A stretch of DNA of 55,561 nucleotides from Bacteroidales bacterium KA00251 (GCA_001552775.1 KQ959277.1:79867-135427); one strand, 5' to 3'; counted from the first letter of the stretch, positions 34,260-43,215 are shown. The notes: a model not told the origin generated them from the letters alone. Numbers and translations: made by a program.

Positions 34260-37187
34260 ATGAAGAGACGAATATTTATTTATCCGCTTCTACTCCTTAT
34301 GTTGCTGCCTTTTCTCGGCAATGCACAAGCTACAGACTCTGATGTGCTGACCTTTTACACCGAAAAAGAGGTAGGCGAAACCATTAAACTCAGCCTTAAG
34401 TACGAGGGTATGCTCCAAATCGATGGCTTGGAAAGCGTACCACCCAGTCAAAATTATACCTATCACCTATCTGACGTAAAGCTCACTAAGCAAAAAGTGG
34501 TTATCAAGGGCAAACTAATCTCCTTAGGTATCCACAACGAGCAGGAAATAACCCGTATAGATGCACCAGGGCACGAAACCCTTCAGGAAGTATACTGTGT
34601 CAATAATGCACACTTTAAGGTCGCAGACTTTGCCAAGAGCTCTAAGCTGAAGCTTATCTTCGTAGCTGGCTCTGGTCTCGAGGGGGCGGACCTCACCAAG
34701 TTCGTGCAGACTCTACCTAAAGTAGCGAATGGCTCGCTGGTCATATACAGAGCTGTAGAAGGCAAGAAAGCACCTGCTACATGGACGATAGCAGACATAG
34801 CCACAGCCAATGCCAAGGGTTGGCACATCAATGCCATTGTGAAAAACGTGCTGAGCGAGCTTTATCCAGATGAAATCACCTTCACACTCGATCCGAGCAA
34901 AGAAAAGAAATTCCGAATGGGGATCTTAGGGAGCTATTCCGACGTGCCCTTTATCTCCGATATAGCGAGCAATCCCTTTATTGAGCAATCGAATACCTTC
35001 GTTGAATACACTACAGACAAAGGGTCTGTAACCATCGGGGGCAATACCTCTTTCCTCAGTCTTGACGGTAGAAATGTTACGGGGCTTTCAATCGGCAAAA
35101 ATCGCAGTTTGGAGCGCCTTGCTATCTCTAACCTTAGCATAAAAGAAGCCGATTTCTCTGGTTGTGAGACGTTGTATGACATCGATTGCTTTGACAACGG
35201 CATCCGAGGCGAAGCTACTACGCGTCTTATGGCGAGCTTGCCCGACCGCAGGACGCTTAATAAGGCTGGAAAAATCGTCTTTACGAAGGAAAACTCTAAA
35301 ACATCCAACGAATATACCGACCAAGACCTCTATTTGGCAAAAACTCGTAACTGGAGCGTTTGGAAGCGTAACAAAGGGGGGAGCGATGTCGAGATTACCC
35401 CAAAGGGGAGCTATAAGCAATTTTCCGTTACCACGGACAAAAAGCCTGGTGATCCTTTCTATGTCTACTATTATGCCCAATCAGAGAAAGATGCCGTCTT
35501 TGGTGGAGTTAGACTCCTTCCCAAGGAAAAATGGACTAATGATAAGAATGCGATACTTACGGCACAAAAGGTCTTGTTTGTAGGCAATATATTTACGCTT
35601 GTACTTCCCGATCAGCAGATCACATCCATCACTACCGAAGATTATCCCGAGCTACGCTCTCTTGAGATATCGGGCAATAAGCTTGAACGTATTGATCTTT
35701 CTCGTTTTACCGAACTCCTAAATGTGGGCTGTGCACGCAATCCGTTTACACAAGAAGGGGCGACATTTACTTTGTCGCACCTCCCAGATCGCTCTAGCAA
35801 GGAGGAAGCAGGCAGAATCGTATTTGTTTCTGACGATGATGATGCTCCGCAAATCAATATCACTAATGAAGCACTTCTTGCAGCAGGCAAACTCAACTGG
35901 AAGGTGATGCGTCGCCACAAAGATGGCAAGGAGACTGAGATACAGCCTAAGGAAGAAACTACTATTACCCTTGTCACAGAGCGAGCCATAGGAGAAAAAG
36001 TCTCCATTCATATTGCTAACGAAGATGGGCAGCCCGTATCAGTAACTGGTCTCAATGTACCTACAATTGAGAGTGGGGTGGAGCTTGTAGAGTATACACT
36101 CACCTCTCAAACGGTGACCATCACTGGAAGTGTCAATTTATTAGAGATACCTCATGGAGGCTGGACTCAGATAGTAACGTCCGAAAATAATCCCCTAAAG
36201 ATGCTCGTTTATCCAAAGAATAAGGTTGTAGCCCCCGTTTTGCACACTCCAATGCTTGAGATGGTTCAGTGCAATAATAACGGTATGAGCGTAGAGCAGA
36301 CACGCAATTTGATTGCTTCGCTCAGAGATTTTACACCTTTTGCTAAAGATGGACAATTTGGAAGCCTCCTCTTAGAAGACGAAACCCTCTCTGAGGCTAT
36401 CAACGTCTATACCGATACTGAAATCACCGCAGCTAACGCCAAAAACTGGAAGTGTGTAGTGAAGTTTTCTGAAGAACTGGCGGGCGAGCTCTTTACCTCC
36501 GATAAAAACGTGCTCCGTTTCAATACGCAGCTTCCGAAGAAGAGCAAAATTCGCTTTACCATCCATTACAATGGTGCCCTCCTCGCAGCAGATGGAATCG
36601 GAAAGCAAGAAGAGCTACCCAAGAGCTCAGACAAAGAGCAGGAAGGAGAGCTAACGGCCAACTTCGTTCGCTTCGTAGGCGATATTGACAACCTCAATAT
36701 AGCAAACCTCCAGGTCACTCGCCTTGAGATGAGAGGCAACAAAAGCATCGCACGGGTCAATTGTGCTAACAATGCGATTGCGTCGTTTGACCTCTCCAAC
36801 TGTGAAAAGCTGTACTTCCTTAACTTGACGAAGAATGGACTCAAGGCGGATCTCGTATCGCAGCTGATCGCTCAATTGCCCGACCGTTCGGCCGAGGCAG
36901 ACAAGGGTGAGTTGCGGCTCTTTGACACCTTCAAGGGGCAAGGCGAGAGCAACGAACTCTCCAGTGACCACGTTCGCGCTGCCAATGCCAAAGGATGGCG
37001 CATTACAGATGCCACGAAAGAGATCACAGCCGAGCTACTAGGCTCTGAACTTGTCCTCCGTCCACAAGAAAGCGATGATACAATCTATACGCTAGACGGT
37101 ATTCGCCTCTATACTTCAGTAGATGAGCTTTCTGAGGGTATCTATATCATCGGAGGCAAGAAGGTAATCATCAACCACTCCAAGTAA
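34260..37187 (+). CDS. Large secreted modular surface protein with LRR-like repeats
   Basis: The 975-aa protein has a signal peptide (MKRRIFIYPLLLLMLLPFLGNAQA) and about five imperfect modules of roughly 150-190 residues. Each contains an LRR-like stretch (SLEISGNKLERIDLSRFTEL; LNLTKNG), then a block such as LMASLPDRRTLNKAGKIVF, LSHLPDRSSKEEAGRIVF or LIAQLPDRSAEADKGELRLF, and then an A-N-A-K-x-W element (AANAKGWRI). The extreme C-terminus, LSEGIYIIGGKKVIIN, resembles a short type IX secretion sorting signal. It resembles internalin-like adhesins of oral Bacteroidota in style. Binding partner and function are unknown. Confidence 0.82.
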   Translation: MKRRIFIYPLLLLMLLPFLGNAQATDSDVLTFYTEKEVGETIKLSLKYEGMLQIDGLESVPPSQNYTYHLSDVKLTKQKVVIKGKLISLGIHNEQEITRIDAPGHETLQEVYCVNNAHFKVADFAKSSKLKLIFVAGSGLEGADLTKFVQTLPKVANGSLVIYRAVEGKKAPATWTIADIATANAKGWHINAIVKNVLSELYPDEITFTLDPSKEKKFRMGILGSYSDVPFISDIASNPFIEQSNTFVEYTTDKGSVTIGGNTSFLSLDGRNVTGLSIGKNRSLERLAISNLSIKEADFSGCETLYDIDCFDNGIRGEATTRLMASLPDRRTLNKAGKIVFTKENSKTSNEYTDQDLYLAKTRNWSVWKRNKGGSDVEITPKGSYKQFSVTTDKKPGDPFYVYYYAQSEKDAVFGGVRLLPKEKWTNDKNAILTAQKVLFVGNIFTLVLPDQQITSITTEDYPELRSLEISGNKLERIDLSRFTELLNVGCARNPFTQEGATFTLSHLPDRSSKEEAGRIVFVSDDDDAPQINITNEALLAAGKLNWKVMRRHKDGKETEIQPKEETTITLVTERAIGEKVSIHIANEDGQPVSVTGLNVPTIESGVELVEYTLTSQTVTITGSVNLLEIPHGGWTQIVTSENNPLKMLVYPKNKVVAPVLHTPMLEMVQCNNNGMSVEQTRNLIASLRDFTPFAKDGQFGSLLLEDETLSEAINVYTDTEITAANAKNWKCVVKFSEELAGELFTSDKNVLRFNTQLPKKSKIRFTIHYNGALLAADGIGKQEELPKSSDKEQEGELTANFVRFVGDIDNLNIANLQVTRLEMRGNKSIARVNCANNAIASFDLSNCEKLYFLNLTKNGLKADLVSQLIAQLPDRSAEADKGELRLFDTFKGQGESNELSSDHVRAANAKGWRITDATKEITAELLGSELVLRPQESDDTIYTLDGIRLYTSVDELSEGIYIIGGKKVIINHSK

Positions 37188-37320
37188 CGGACAGAGCAGT
37201 ATGGAGGAGCGTAATCTTTCCAGCGGTGGAATTTCTCTTTTCCAACGCAGGAACTTAAAACTTCCAAAAGAGAGAAACGCAATCTTCCTCTAGTTGATAA
37301 AACGGCTGAAAAGCTACAAA

Positions 37321-37360
37321 GAGCGGGCTCAACCACTGCTACCAGTGATTGAGCCCGCTC
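37321..37360 (+). terminator. Stable hairpin after the secreted protein gene
   Basis: GAGCGGGCTCAA-C-CACTG pairs with CAGTG-A-TTGAGCCCGCTC around a four-base loop (CTAC), an 18-bp stem with one mismatch. Only a weak T-run follows (TCAATTTATC), so termination is probable but not certain. Confidence 0.6.
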
Positions 37361-37435
37361 TCAATTTATCTTCCTAGCTCTAGGGGTAGAGCTAACGTGT
37401 TAGTGCATGACCCGAATAAAAAGGATACATTCTTG

Positions 37436-37499
37436 GAGATTGTTGCATAAAGCCGAATCCCGAAAGCAACACAGCGATTCGCCTTTATGCAACAGTCTC
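37436..37499 (-). mobile_element. MITE copy D (64 bp, internally deleted)
   Basis: It keeps both ends (GAGATTGTTGCATAAAG and the last about 55 bp through TGCAACAGTCTC) but lacks the central part of the full copies. This looks like internal deletion of a 175-bp element. Confidence 0.8.
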
Positions 37500-37624
37500 T
37501 TAATAGGCCACTCGTTGCTATCAATCCCAGAAACCACGGAGAGCTTCCCCGCTTCTTGCTGGTTCTTTACCTCGGTGCGATCTTCTAAGACCAGCACGTA
37601 GTTATCATTGCTATTTGCTTCCAT
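37500..37624 (-). pseudogene. N-terminal gene fragment cut by MITE D
   Basis: The minus-strand frame starts MEANSNDNYVLVLEDRTEV at 37624 and stays gene-like for about 42 codons before entering the MITE, where it reads RLLHKGESLCCFRDSAL. The opening resembles the start of DUF3945-type proteins found on Bacteroidota conjugative elements, from memory only. It is probably the stump of an integrated-element gene. Confidence 0.45.
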
Positions 37625-37757
37625 AAATCACGCTGTTTGATTTGAATAATACCTTTCAGACAGCAAATATATATAGGAGCAACTCTCCGCTTTTCACCCG
37701 AGGATAAAGAAGGAAATAACGGGAAACCGATAGTAATTAGACACTTACAGAAAATAA

Positions 37758-37776
37758 ATTTCCAGCTCTTGGAAAT
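37758..37776. promoter_or_regulatory. Palindromic operator of the XRE regulator
   Basis: ATTTCCA-GCTCT-TGGAAAT is a perfect 7-5-7 inverted repeat 6 bp upstream of the -7 box TATATTTG. This is the expected place for autorepression by the adjacent XRE protein, as in controller (C) proteins of restriction-modification systems. Confidence 0.6.
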
Positions 37777-37782
37777 ATTTGC

Positions 37783-37790
37783 TATATTTG
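37783..37790 (+). promoter_or_regulatory. -7 promoter box of the restriction-modification operon
   Basis: TATATTTG matches TAnnTTTG, 20 bp before the XRE gene's ATG. Confidence 0.6.
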
Positions 37791-37810
37791 TACCCGAAAT
37801 AAAGAGAGTG

Positions 37811-38125
37811 ATGAGAGAGAAGAAACTACTAGAGCGTCTGTATAAGCTACGCACTGAACGACAAATACCCTCCCAAGAACTAGCTAGGATTCTTGGGGTG
37901 GAGCCACCGATGTACAGTCGTATGGAGCGAGGGTCTCGCAACATCAAGGTGGAGCATCTGAAGAAAATTGCAGAGTTCTATCATGTAGATTGCGATGAGT
38001 TGCACGCTCTTTGGGTCGCAGACAAGCTCAGTGAGTTTGCTCAAGGTCTGCCACAGGAAGTGTTTGAGCAAGCGATATCAATACTGAATCGTGAAAGGGA
38101 TAAAGATAATGGAGAAGGACAATAG
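37811..38125 (+). CDS. XRE-family helix-turn-helix regulator (C-protein-like)
   Basis: The 104-aa protein has an HTH_3 domain in residues about 6-60 (LYKLRTERQIPSQELARILG, then MYSRMERGSRNIKVEHLKKI). I start at ATG 37811; an open frame back to TTG 37769 would cover the operator and -7 box and is therefore rejected. It is the first gene of the locus and overlaps the methyltransferase stump by 17 bp. By position it should time expression of methylase and restriction genes. Confidence 0.87.
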   Translation: MREKKLLERLYKLRTERQIPSQELARILGVEPPMYSRMERGSRNIKVEHLKKIAEFYHVDCDELHALWVADKLSEFAQGLPQEVFEQAISILNRERDKDNGEGQ

Positions 38126-38234
38126 ACGGCAATTCAACTTTATAGACTTGTTCGCTGGTTGTGGTGGTTTTCTAACACATGGCACATTACACACTGCACG
38201 AGCTTGCATATCTGTCTCACGTTTTAAATCTTAG
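38109..38234 (+). pseudogene. N-terminal stump of a cytosine-C5 DNA methyltransferase
   Basis: The frame reads MEKDNRRQFNFIDLFAGCGG and then diverges to a stop after 41 codons. F-x-D-L-F-A-G-C-G-G is motif I, the SAM site of m5C methyltransferases, and sits at the right distance from the N-terminus. Motifs IV (PCQ), VI (ENV), VIII and X are missing. The start overlaps the XRE stop by 17 bp, so this was the original second gene. The intact methyltransferase gene begins only 6 bp after the stop, which suggests that most of a first methylase was deleted. Confidence 0.8.
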
Positions 38235-38239
38235 AGCGT

Positions 38240-39232
38240 ATGAATAAAATCAATGAGTTTCATTTATTTGCAGGAATCGGAGGAGGAATTTACGGAGGTC
38301 ATATCTTAGACCATTCTTGTTGCGGAGCAGTCGAGATTGATGACTATTGCAACGAAGTTTTAGTGCAAAGACAACGTGATGGCTGGATGGATTCATTTCC
38401 AATTTATGGTGATATAACGACTCTCAATGGAGGTAATTTCAAAGGAGCATTTGACATTCTCTGCGGAGGTTTCCCTTGCCAAGCATTTAGTCATGCAGCG
38501 CGAGGCAAAAACATTTCTGAGAAGAACCTTTGGCCTGAGATGCTTCGGTTCACAAAAGAGTCTGAAGCTCCAATCGTTTTTGGAGAAAATGTTACGCTTA
38601 AAGCTATCCGCACAGCATCTATGGATTTGCAATCCGCAGGTTATAGCGTTAAGTATTGCAAGCTTTCGTGTGGCAGCCTTGGTGCAGACCATAGACGTGA
38701 TCGGTACTGGCTACTTGGAGTTAAGAGTCCCAATGCCTTAAGTAAAGTAAACGAGAGCTTGGAGCGTCTTGGTAAAATGCATATGGACTGTTGGGTCAAA
38801 CCATTTGACGAGCTTGCAGATGACGCAATCCTCTCTAATCGTAGAGCGCAACTGAAAGCTATAGGCAATGCACAGGCTCCGTTGGTAGCTGCAACAGCTT
38901 TTAGGGTTTTGGCTTACAGGCACAAGAACCAAATAAACAACTCCCTAAAGGTAACGGAGGAGGAAATCAGTCGATTTTTCACTACTCAAACGACTTGGAT
39001 TAAGGAAACATATGGGGAGGATTTTGGATTCGTCCACACCCCTACCACTATGGCCAATTACTCTGCTCCATCAATGATGAAACATGCAGGATGCAGAAAT
39101 TTTGTTGAGGTATTCAATCGTCCTACGCCTGCCAATGCCGAATACTTAATGGGCATGCCTTACGGGGCCTCTTCCACAAACCCAATGAGCAAGAAGAATA
39201 TAGAGATATGGAAACAGAGCATAAAGCTATGA
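38240..39232 (+). CDS. Cytosine-C5 DNA methyltransferase
   Basis: The 330-aa protein has motif I LFAGIGGGIYGG (residues about 9-20), motif II AVEID, motif IV with the catalytic cysteine in GGFPCQAFS (near 76), motif VI FGENV (near 115) and motif VIII DHRRDRYWLLG (near 155). A short variable region is followed by motif X-like LKAIGNAQAPLVAATAF (near 215). Unusually, about 100 more residues follow, including HTPTTMANYSAPS and EYLMGMPYGASS, blocks that normally come before motif X in Dcm-like phage enzymes. It would protect the host target against the McrB-like/nuclease pair downstream. Its stop overlaps the next ATG (ATGA). Confidence 0.9.
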   Translation: MNKINEFHLFAGIGGGIYGGHILDHSCCGAVEIDDYCNEVLVQRQRDGWMDSFPIYGDITTLNGGNFKGAFDILCGGFPCQAFSHAARGKNISEKNLWPEMLRFTKESEAPIVFGENVTLKAIRTASMDLQSAGYSVKYCKLSCGSLGADHRRDRYWLLGVKSPNALSKVNESLERLGKMHMDCWVKPFDELADDAILSNRRAQLKAIGNAQAPLVAATAFRVLAYRHKNQINNSLKVTEEEISRFFTTQTTWIKETYGEDFGFVHTPTTMANYSAPSMMKHAGCRNFVEVFNRPTPANAEYLMGMPYGASSTNPMSKKNIEIWKQSIKL

Positions 39233-40764
39233 CACTAAAAGAGATTACTAGTATTTTAGAGCGGACTGGAGTATCAAAGGTCACAGTAGAGACAATACCT
39301 AGAACATACTCTACTACTAAACTTTCCTCCTTCCTTACAGTGCAAATAGGCAACAGGGCTGCATCCAGTTGGAAAAAGGCTCAATACATTGTTGCAGCCT
39401 ATGACGATAGCAATGCTTCTCAAGAAGAAATTTTAGATGGTTGGAAATCTATGACTATCTCTCATGGAGAGCAGTTTCTGATCTTAGAAGAAGAGCCCAA
39501 TATATGGTCTTGCTATAACTCAACAGGAGATAAAGTGTCCTTAGAGAAAGTATTAATTGGCAAATCTCTAAAAACTAATGCACCCACCCCGTACCGTCAA
39601 TACATTACTGCAATCAAGTCAAAGCCATTTTTGTTGCTTGCGGGCATCTCAGGTACGGGTAAAAGTCGCATTGTACGGGAGCTGGCTCGATCTTGCTGGG
39701 ATAAAGACTCCGAGGAGTACAAGGCGCAGAAGCCTAGAAACTTTGAGATGATACAGGTCAAGCCTAATTGGCACGACTCGTCCGAACTCTTCGGCTATGT
39801 GAGCAGAATAAATGGAGAGCGGTTTATCGTTGGTCCATTTCTGAAGTTTATGGTTAGGGCGATGCAAGAGCCCGATGTACCCTACTTCCTCTGCCTTGAC
39901 GAGATGAACTTAGCCCCTGTGGAGCAATACTTCGCAGAGTATCTAAGCGTCATAGAGAGTCGCAAGCTTAAAGATGATGGGACTATAGAGACTGATCCTA
40001 TAGTGGACTTTGAGTCCACAGATGCCTATCACAGTTTGATAACTCAGTTGTTCCCAAAAGAGGATGAGGAGGAAGATAGACGGCTGTTTCTTTCGAAGGA
40101 AGGAGGCAAGCGGCTGTCAATACCCCCGAACCTCATCGTCGTTGGCACGGTCAATATGGACGAGACCACTTTCTCCTTCTCTCGCAAGGTGCTAGATAGA
40201 GCGATGACGATAGAGATGAATGAGGTAGACCTGAGGGGTGGTCTCACTGATAGGTATGAGTTGATAGAGCGACAAAGCGTTGAGACCCTAGTTGGCAACG
40301 CTGTGGAGGGTGTGGATGTCTATGCTAGCCATCAGGCTGTCTGTGATATCTGCCTCACATACCTCCAGAAGGTCAATGAGGTACTAGAGGAAACGCCCTT
40401 TAAGGTGGCATATCGCACTAGAAATGAAGTACTCCTCTATGTGGTCAATAACTTGCCCTATAACAAGTCGGCAGATGGCACAGCACTGCCCCAAGAGTAT
40501 GTGATAGCTCGAGCACTAGACGAGATCACCAATATGAAGATACTCTCTCGCATAGAGGGCGATGAGAGCAAAGTGCGCAAGGATCGCTTGGATAGACTAG
40601 AAGAGACCATTAGGGAGGGGCTTGAATCTATTTCAGGTCGCCAGTATGGGGCCGAATCTATGGAGCGGGATGATAGTCAGGTAGAGAAGTCTATCTCTAT
40701 CGCCAAGCTAAAGGAGATGACGAAGAAGCTAACAGACTCGGGCTATACGAGCTACTGGAGCTAA
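39229..40764 (+). CDS. McrB-like AAA+ NTPase, restriction component
   Basis: Residues about 1-125 form an N-terminal domain I do not recognise, probably the DNA-specificity module. The AAA+ core has Walker A GISGTGKS (near residue 142), the McrB-type segment VKPNWHDSSELFGYV (near 185), Walker B CLDEMNLAPVEQYFAEYL (near 223) and sensor 1 GTVNMDETTFSFSRKVLDRAM (near 306). These features place it with McrB and LlaJI.R1. I choose ATG 39229, coupled to the methylase stop by ATGA, over the in-frame ATG 39208. It probably forms a GTP- or ATP-driven ring that moves on DNA and works with the nuclease 12 bp downstream. Confidence 0.88.
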   Translation: MTLKEITSILERTGVSKVTVETIPRTYSTTKLSSFLTVQIGNRAASSWKKAQYIVAAYDDSNASQEEILDGWKSMTISHGEQFLILEEEPNIWSCYNSTGDKVSLEKVLIGKSLKTNAPTPYRQYITAIKSKPFLLLAGISGTGKSRIVRELARSCWDKDSEEYKAQKPRNFEMIQVKPNWHDSSELFGYVSRINGERFIVGPFLKFMVRAMQEPDVPYFLCLDEMNLAPVEQYFAEYLSVIESRKLKDDGTIETDPIVDFESTDAYHSLITQLFPKEDEEEDRRLFLSKEGGKRLSIPPNLIVVGTVNMDETTFSFSRKVLDRAMTIEMNEVDLRGGLTDRYELIERQSVETLVGNAVEGVDVYASHQAVCDICLTYLQKVNEVLEETPFKVAYRTRNEVLLYVVNNLPYNKSADGTALPQEYVIARALDEITNMKILSRIEGDESKVRKDRLDRLEETIREGLESISGRQYGAESMERDDSQVEKSISIAKLKEMTKKLTDSGYTSYWS

Positions 40765-40776
40765 CCTATAGATCCT

Positions 40777-43035
40777 ATGGAGCTGCTGAAGATAGAGCAT
40801 GAAGACTTTACCCTAAGCATCGAGTGTACGAAGTACAGTGATGTCTGGGCAAAGGCTAAGCAGTATGTAGGGGAGCAAAATCTTACCTCTACATACTCCT
40901 GGACGGAGGGTGTAAAGTCGGTCAAAAGACTCCTGGACAATGGGGATGAAGTAGAGATAGCTCCTCAAGACAAGTCAGCTCTAGCTATATTCTTTGACCA
41001 CACGGACTATCCTATCTGGGTGGAGTTTGACGCTGGGGTGACAAATGCCCGATTTGCTTCAATACTTCAGTCAGACAACGAGCGTTTTAGCTACCACAAG
41101 AGCCATCGCATCTTGACAGGCTTTATCAACTTTGGCAATGATATAGGACGTGGTGAGATAGTACTCAAATATGATGTGGCGGGGAGAGAGCGTACGTTTG
41201 TCTTTGGCTTTGATGTCCTGAGTACTAAGCTCAACTATCATGAGCACTGGCGGAGTATCATCGCCGACATTGAGGCGGAGTATAGTATGCTATCGCTGGA
41301 CTACATGCGTAGGACATTTCACAGCTTCTCTCCAGACAGTGAGGGCGAGCGACCAGACCTCGTATGGTGGAGCATATTCCAGGGGCAACAGGAGCGATTC
41401 TTGACCGCCATCAGACATATCATAGAGCGACCTCGTCATCGCTTGCGTAGTGAGATGACCTATCAGCGACTAGACAAGATCAAGAGAGTCCCTAGTACCT
41501 TAGAAAACGAGATCGCAGAGCATAGGCTTGAGGAGGAACGACTCTACCGTGTAGCGGAGCATGTACACTCCAATGACACGCAAGAGAATAGATTCTTAAA
41601 GTTTGCACTTGCTGAAATTGCCAAGAAGTATGATGCTCTAAAGCGTAAGATCGAAACGCTTGAAAATAGCTCAGTCACGCTCCGTGAGGAGATGAGCCGT
41701 ACAAAGAGCCAGATGCAGTCCTTACAGCGACACCCTTTCTTTCGCAGTGTGGGACTATTTCAAGGCTTTAGCCAGGAGAGCTTAGTACTACAGAAGGCCA
41801 CAGGCTATACTGATGTCTACCGCACATGGACCCTCTTGCGGCGGGCATATTCGCTACATGAGGGCTTATTCCGCCTACAGTCTAAGGATATAGCGACTCT
41901 GTATGAGATATGGTGCTTCATAGAGGTAAGTCATATCGTAAAGGAGCAACTCGGTATATCTGATGAGGAGGTCGATCATCGAAATCGTATGGAGATGGGA
42001 GGTCTCTTCACCTGGGATCTAGGTAAAGGGGAGCAGTCGCGAATACTATTTAGGAAAGATGGGATTGAGCTAGCAGAGCTTATCTACAATCCGAAGCACA
42101 CCCAACGAGAAAACGAGACTACGAGTGTGGAAAAATTTGTTGTGAAGACCGTCTCCCAGAAGCCAGACATCGTCCTGCAATTAGTCAAGGATGATATCCA
42201 GACAGGTATGAAGATGACCTATCTCTTTGATGCTAAGTATCGCATAGACTCTAATAGATATGGTGTAGACTACCCGCCAGATGATGCGATCAATCAGATG
42301 CACCGCTACCGTGACGCAATCTACTATCAGCAAGGTCAAGGGGTGCCACTGAAGAAGGAGGTGGTGGGTGGCTACATCCTCTTCCCTGGGTCTGGAGAGC
42401 CACTAGATGTTCAGACGGCAACGTTCTACAAGAGTATCAAAGAGGTGAATATCGGAGCCTTCCCACTTCGTCCGAAAAATACAGAAAATAGGAAGTTACT
42501 CTCAGACTTCATCGGCTCACTGATAGCAAATGAAGGGCAGTCTCTGATAGCGGACAGTATCCCGCAGAAGGGGCTAAACTACATCATTGACTCCATAGGT
42601 TCTGATAGCGACATGGCCTTTGTGGGGTATGTCCGCCAACCTCAGTCAGACTCGTCAGAGTCTTATAAGTCGTACTATAGGAAGTTTGTTGAGAACGACT
42701 CTCCACAGTTTTACTACTCTGGTCGGAGCTTGAGTAAAGGCATTGATTTGCGTTCGGTTAGATACGTATTCCCCAGCCTTCCTGGCAACGGATATTATAG
42801 GGTGAAGCGCATCTACTCAGAGCGACGAGATGATTTATTTCTTGATCAAGAGGAACAAGAAGACAAGAGTATGCGTATTGTTTTTGAGTTAGGGGAGTTC
42901 ATTTCTCTTGGAGAGAAGAAACTCAAGTTTAGCTTTAGTGGTGAAAACAAATGTCTTCAAGTAAAACAAACAGGGGAGACAAAGCCTTTGAGACAAATCA
43001 AAGAAGAGTTTAAAAGAATTCAAACAGAAAAGTAA
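40777..43035 (+). CDS. DUF2357-type PD-(D/E)XK nuclease, McrC-like partner
   Basis: The 752-aa protein has an N-terminal beta-rich region (1-250) and a heptad-like coiled coil (about 283-325, KKYDALKRKIETLENSS). The nuclease core has QKPDIVLQL (near 461) and LFDAKYRID (near 484), giving the PD...D-x-K pattern, followed by MHRYRDAIYY as the usual helix. This layout fits DUF2357/DUF524 proteins that pair with McrB-like NTPases in place of classical McrC. It probably cuts DNA at sites located by the NTPase ring. The last about 110 residues are an extra domain of unknown role. Confidence 0.83.
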   Translation: MELLKIEHEDFTLSIECTKYSDVWAKAKQYVGEQNLTSTYSWTEGVKSVKRLLDNGDEVEIAPQDKSALAIFFDHTDYPIWVEFDAGVTNARFASILQSDNERFSYHKSHRILTGFINFGNDIGRGEIVLKYDVAGRERTFVFGFDVLSTKLNYHEHWRSIIADIEAEYSMLSLDYMRRTFHSFSPDSEGERPDLVWWSIFQGQQERFLTAIRHIIERPRHRLRSEMTYQRLDKIKRVPSTLENEIAEHRLEEERLYRVAEHVHSNDTQENRFLKFALAEIAKKYDALKRKIETLENSSVTLREEMSRTKSQMQSLQRHPFFRSVGLFQGFSQESLVLQKATGYTDVYRTWTLLRRAYSLHEGLFRLQSKDIATLYEIWCFIEVSHIVKEQLGISDEEVDHRNRMEMGGLFTWDLGKGEQSRILFRKDGIELAELIYNPKHTQRENETTSVEKFVVKTVSQKPDIVLQLVKDDIQTGMKMTYLFDAKYRIDSNRYGVDYPPDDAINQMHRYRDAIYYQQGQGVPLKKEVVGGYILFPGSGEPLDVQTATFYKSIKEVNIGAFPLRPKNTENRKLLSDFIGSLIANEGQSLIADSIPQKGLNYIIDSIGSDSDMAFVGYVRQPQSDSSESYKSYYRKFVENDSPQFYYSGRSLSKGIDLRSVRYVFPSLPGNGYYRVKRIYSERRDDLFLDQEEQEDKSMRIVFELGEFISLGEKKLKFSFSGENKCLQVKQTGETKPLRQIKEEFKRIQTEK

Positions 43036-43207
43036 ATAATGAAAATGAATTGAGCACAGTTAAAAGTAAGGGTATAGCTCAAAAAACACACAAATGCAAC
43101 ATCAATAAAAGCGGTGGGACTTCTTTAGTGAGTATCAATCAAAATCGTTGCATTTATAGTTGAATCTACCTAGTTTCACATCAGGGCGACAGCTTAAGAA
43201 AAATAAG

Positions 43208-43215
43208 TAGATTTG
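43208..43215 (+). promoter_or_regulatory. -7-like box before the GHKL-nuclease gene
   Basis: TAGATTTG matches TAnnTTTG, 28 bp before the ATG at 43244. With the 208-bp gap it suggests separate transcription from the McrB-like/DUF2357 pair. Confidence 0.4.

Noticed and set aside
37769-37810. N-terminal extension of the XRE regulator from TTG
   Set aside because: This stretch is the operator overlap and the -7 promoter box, so it is not translated.
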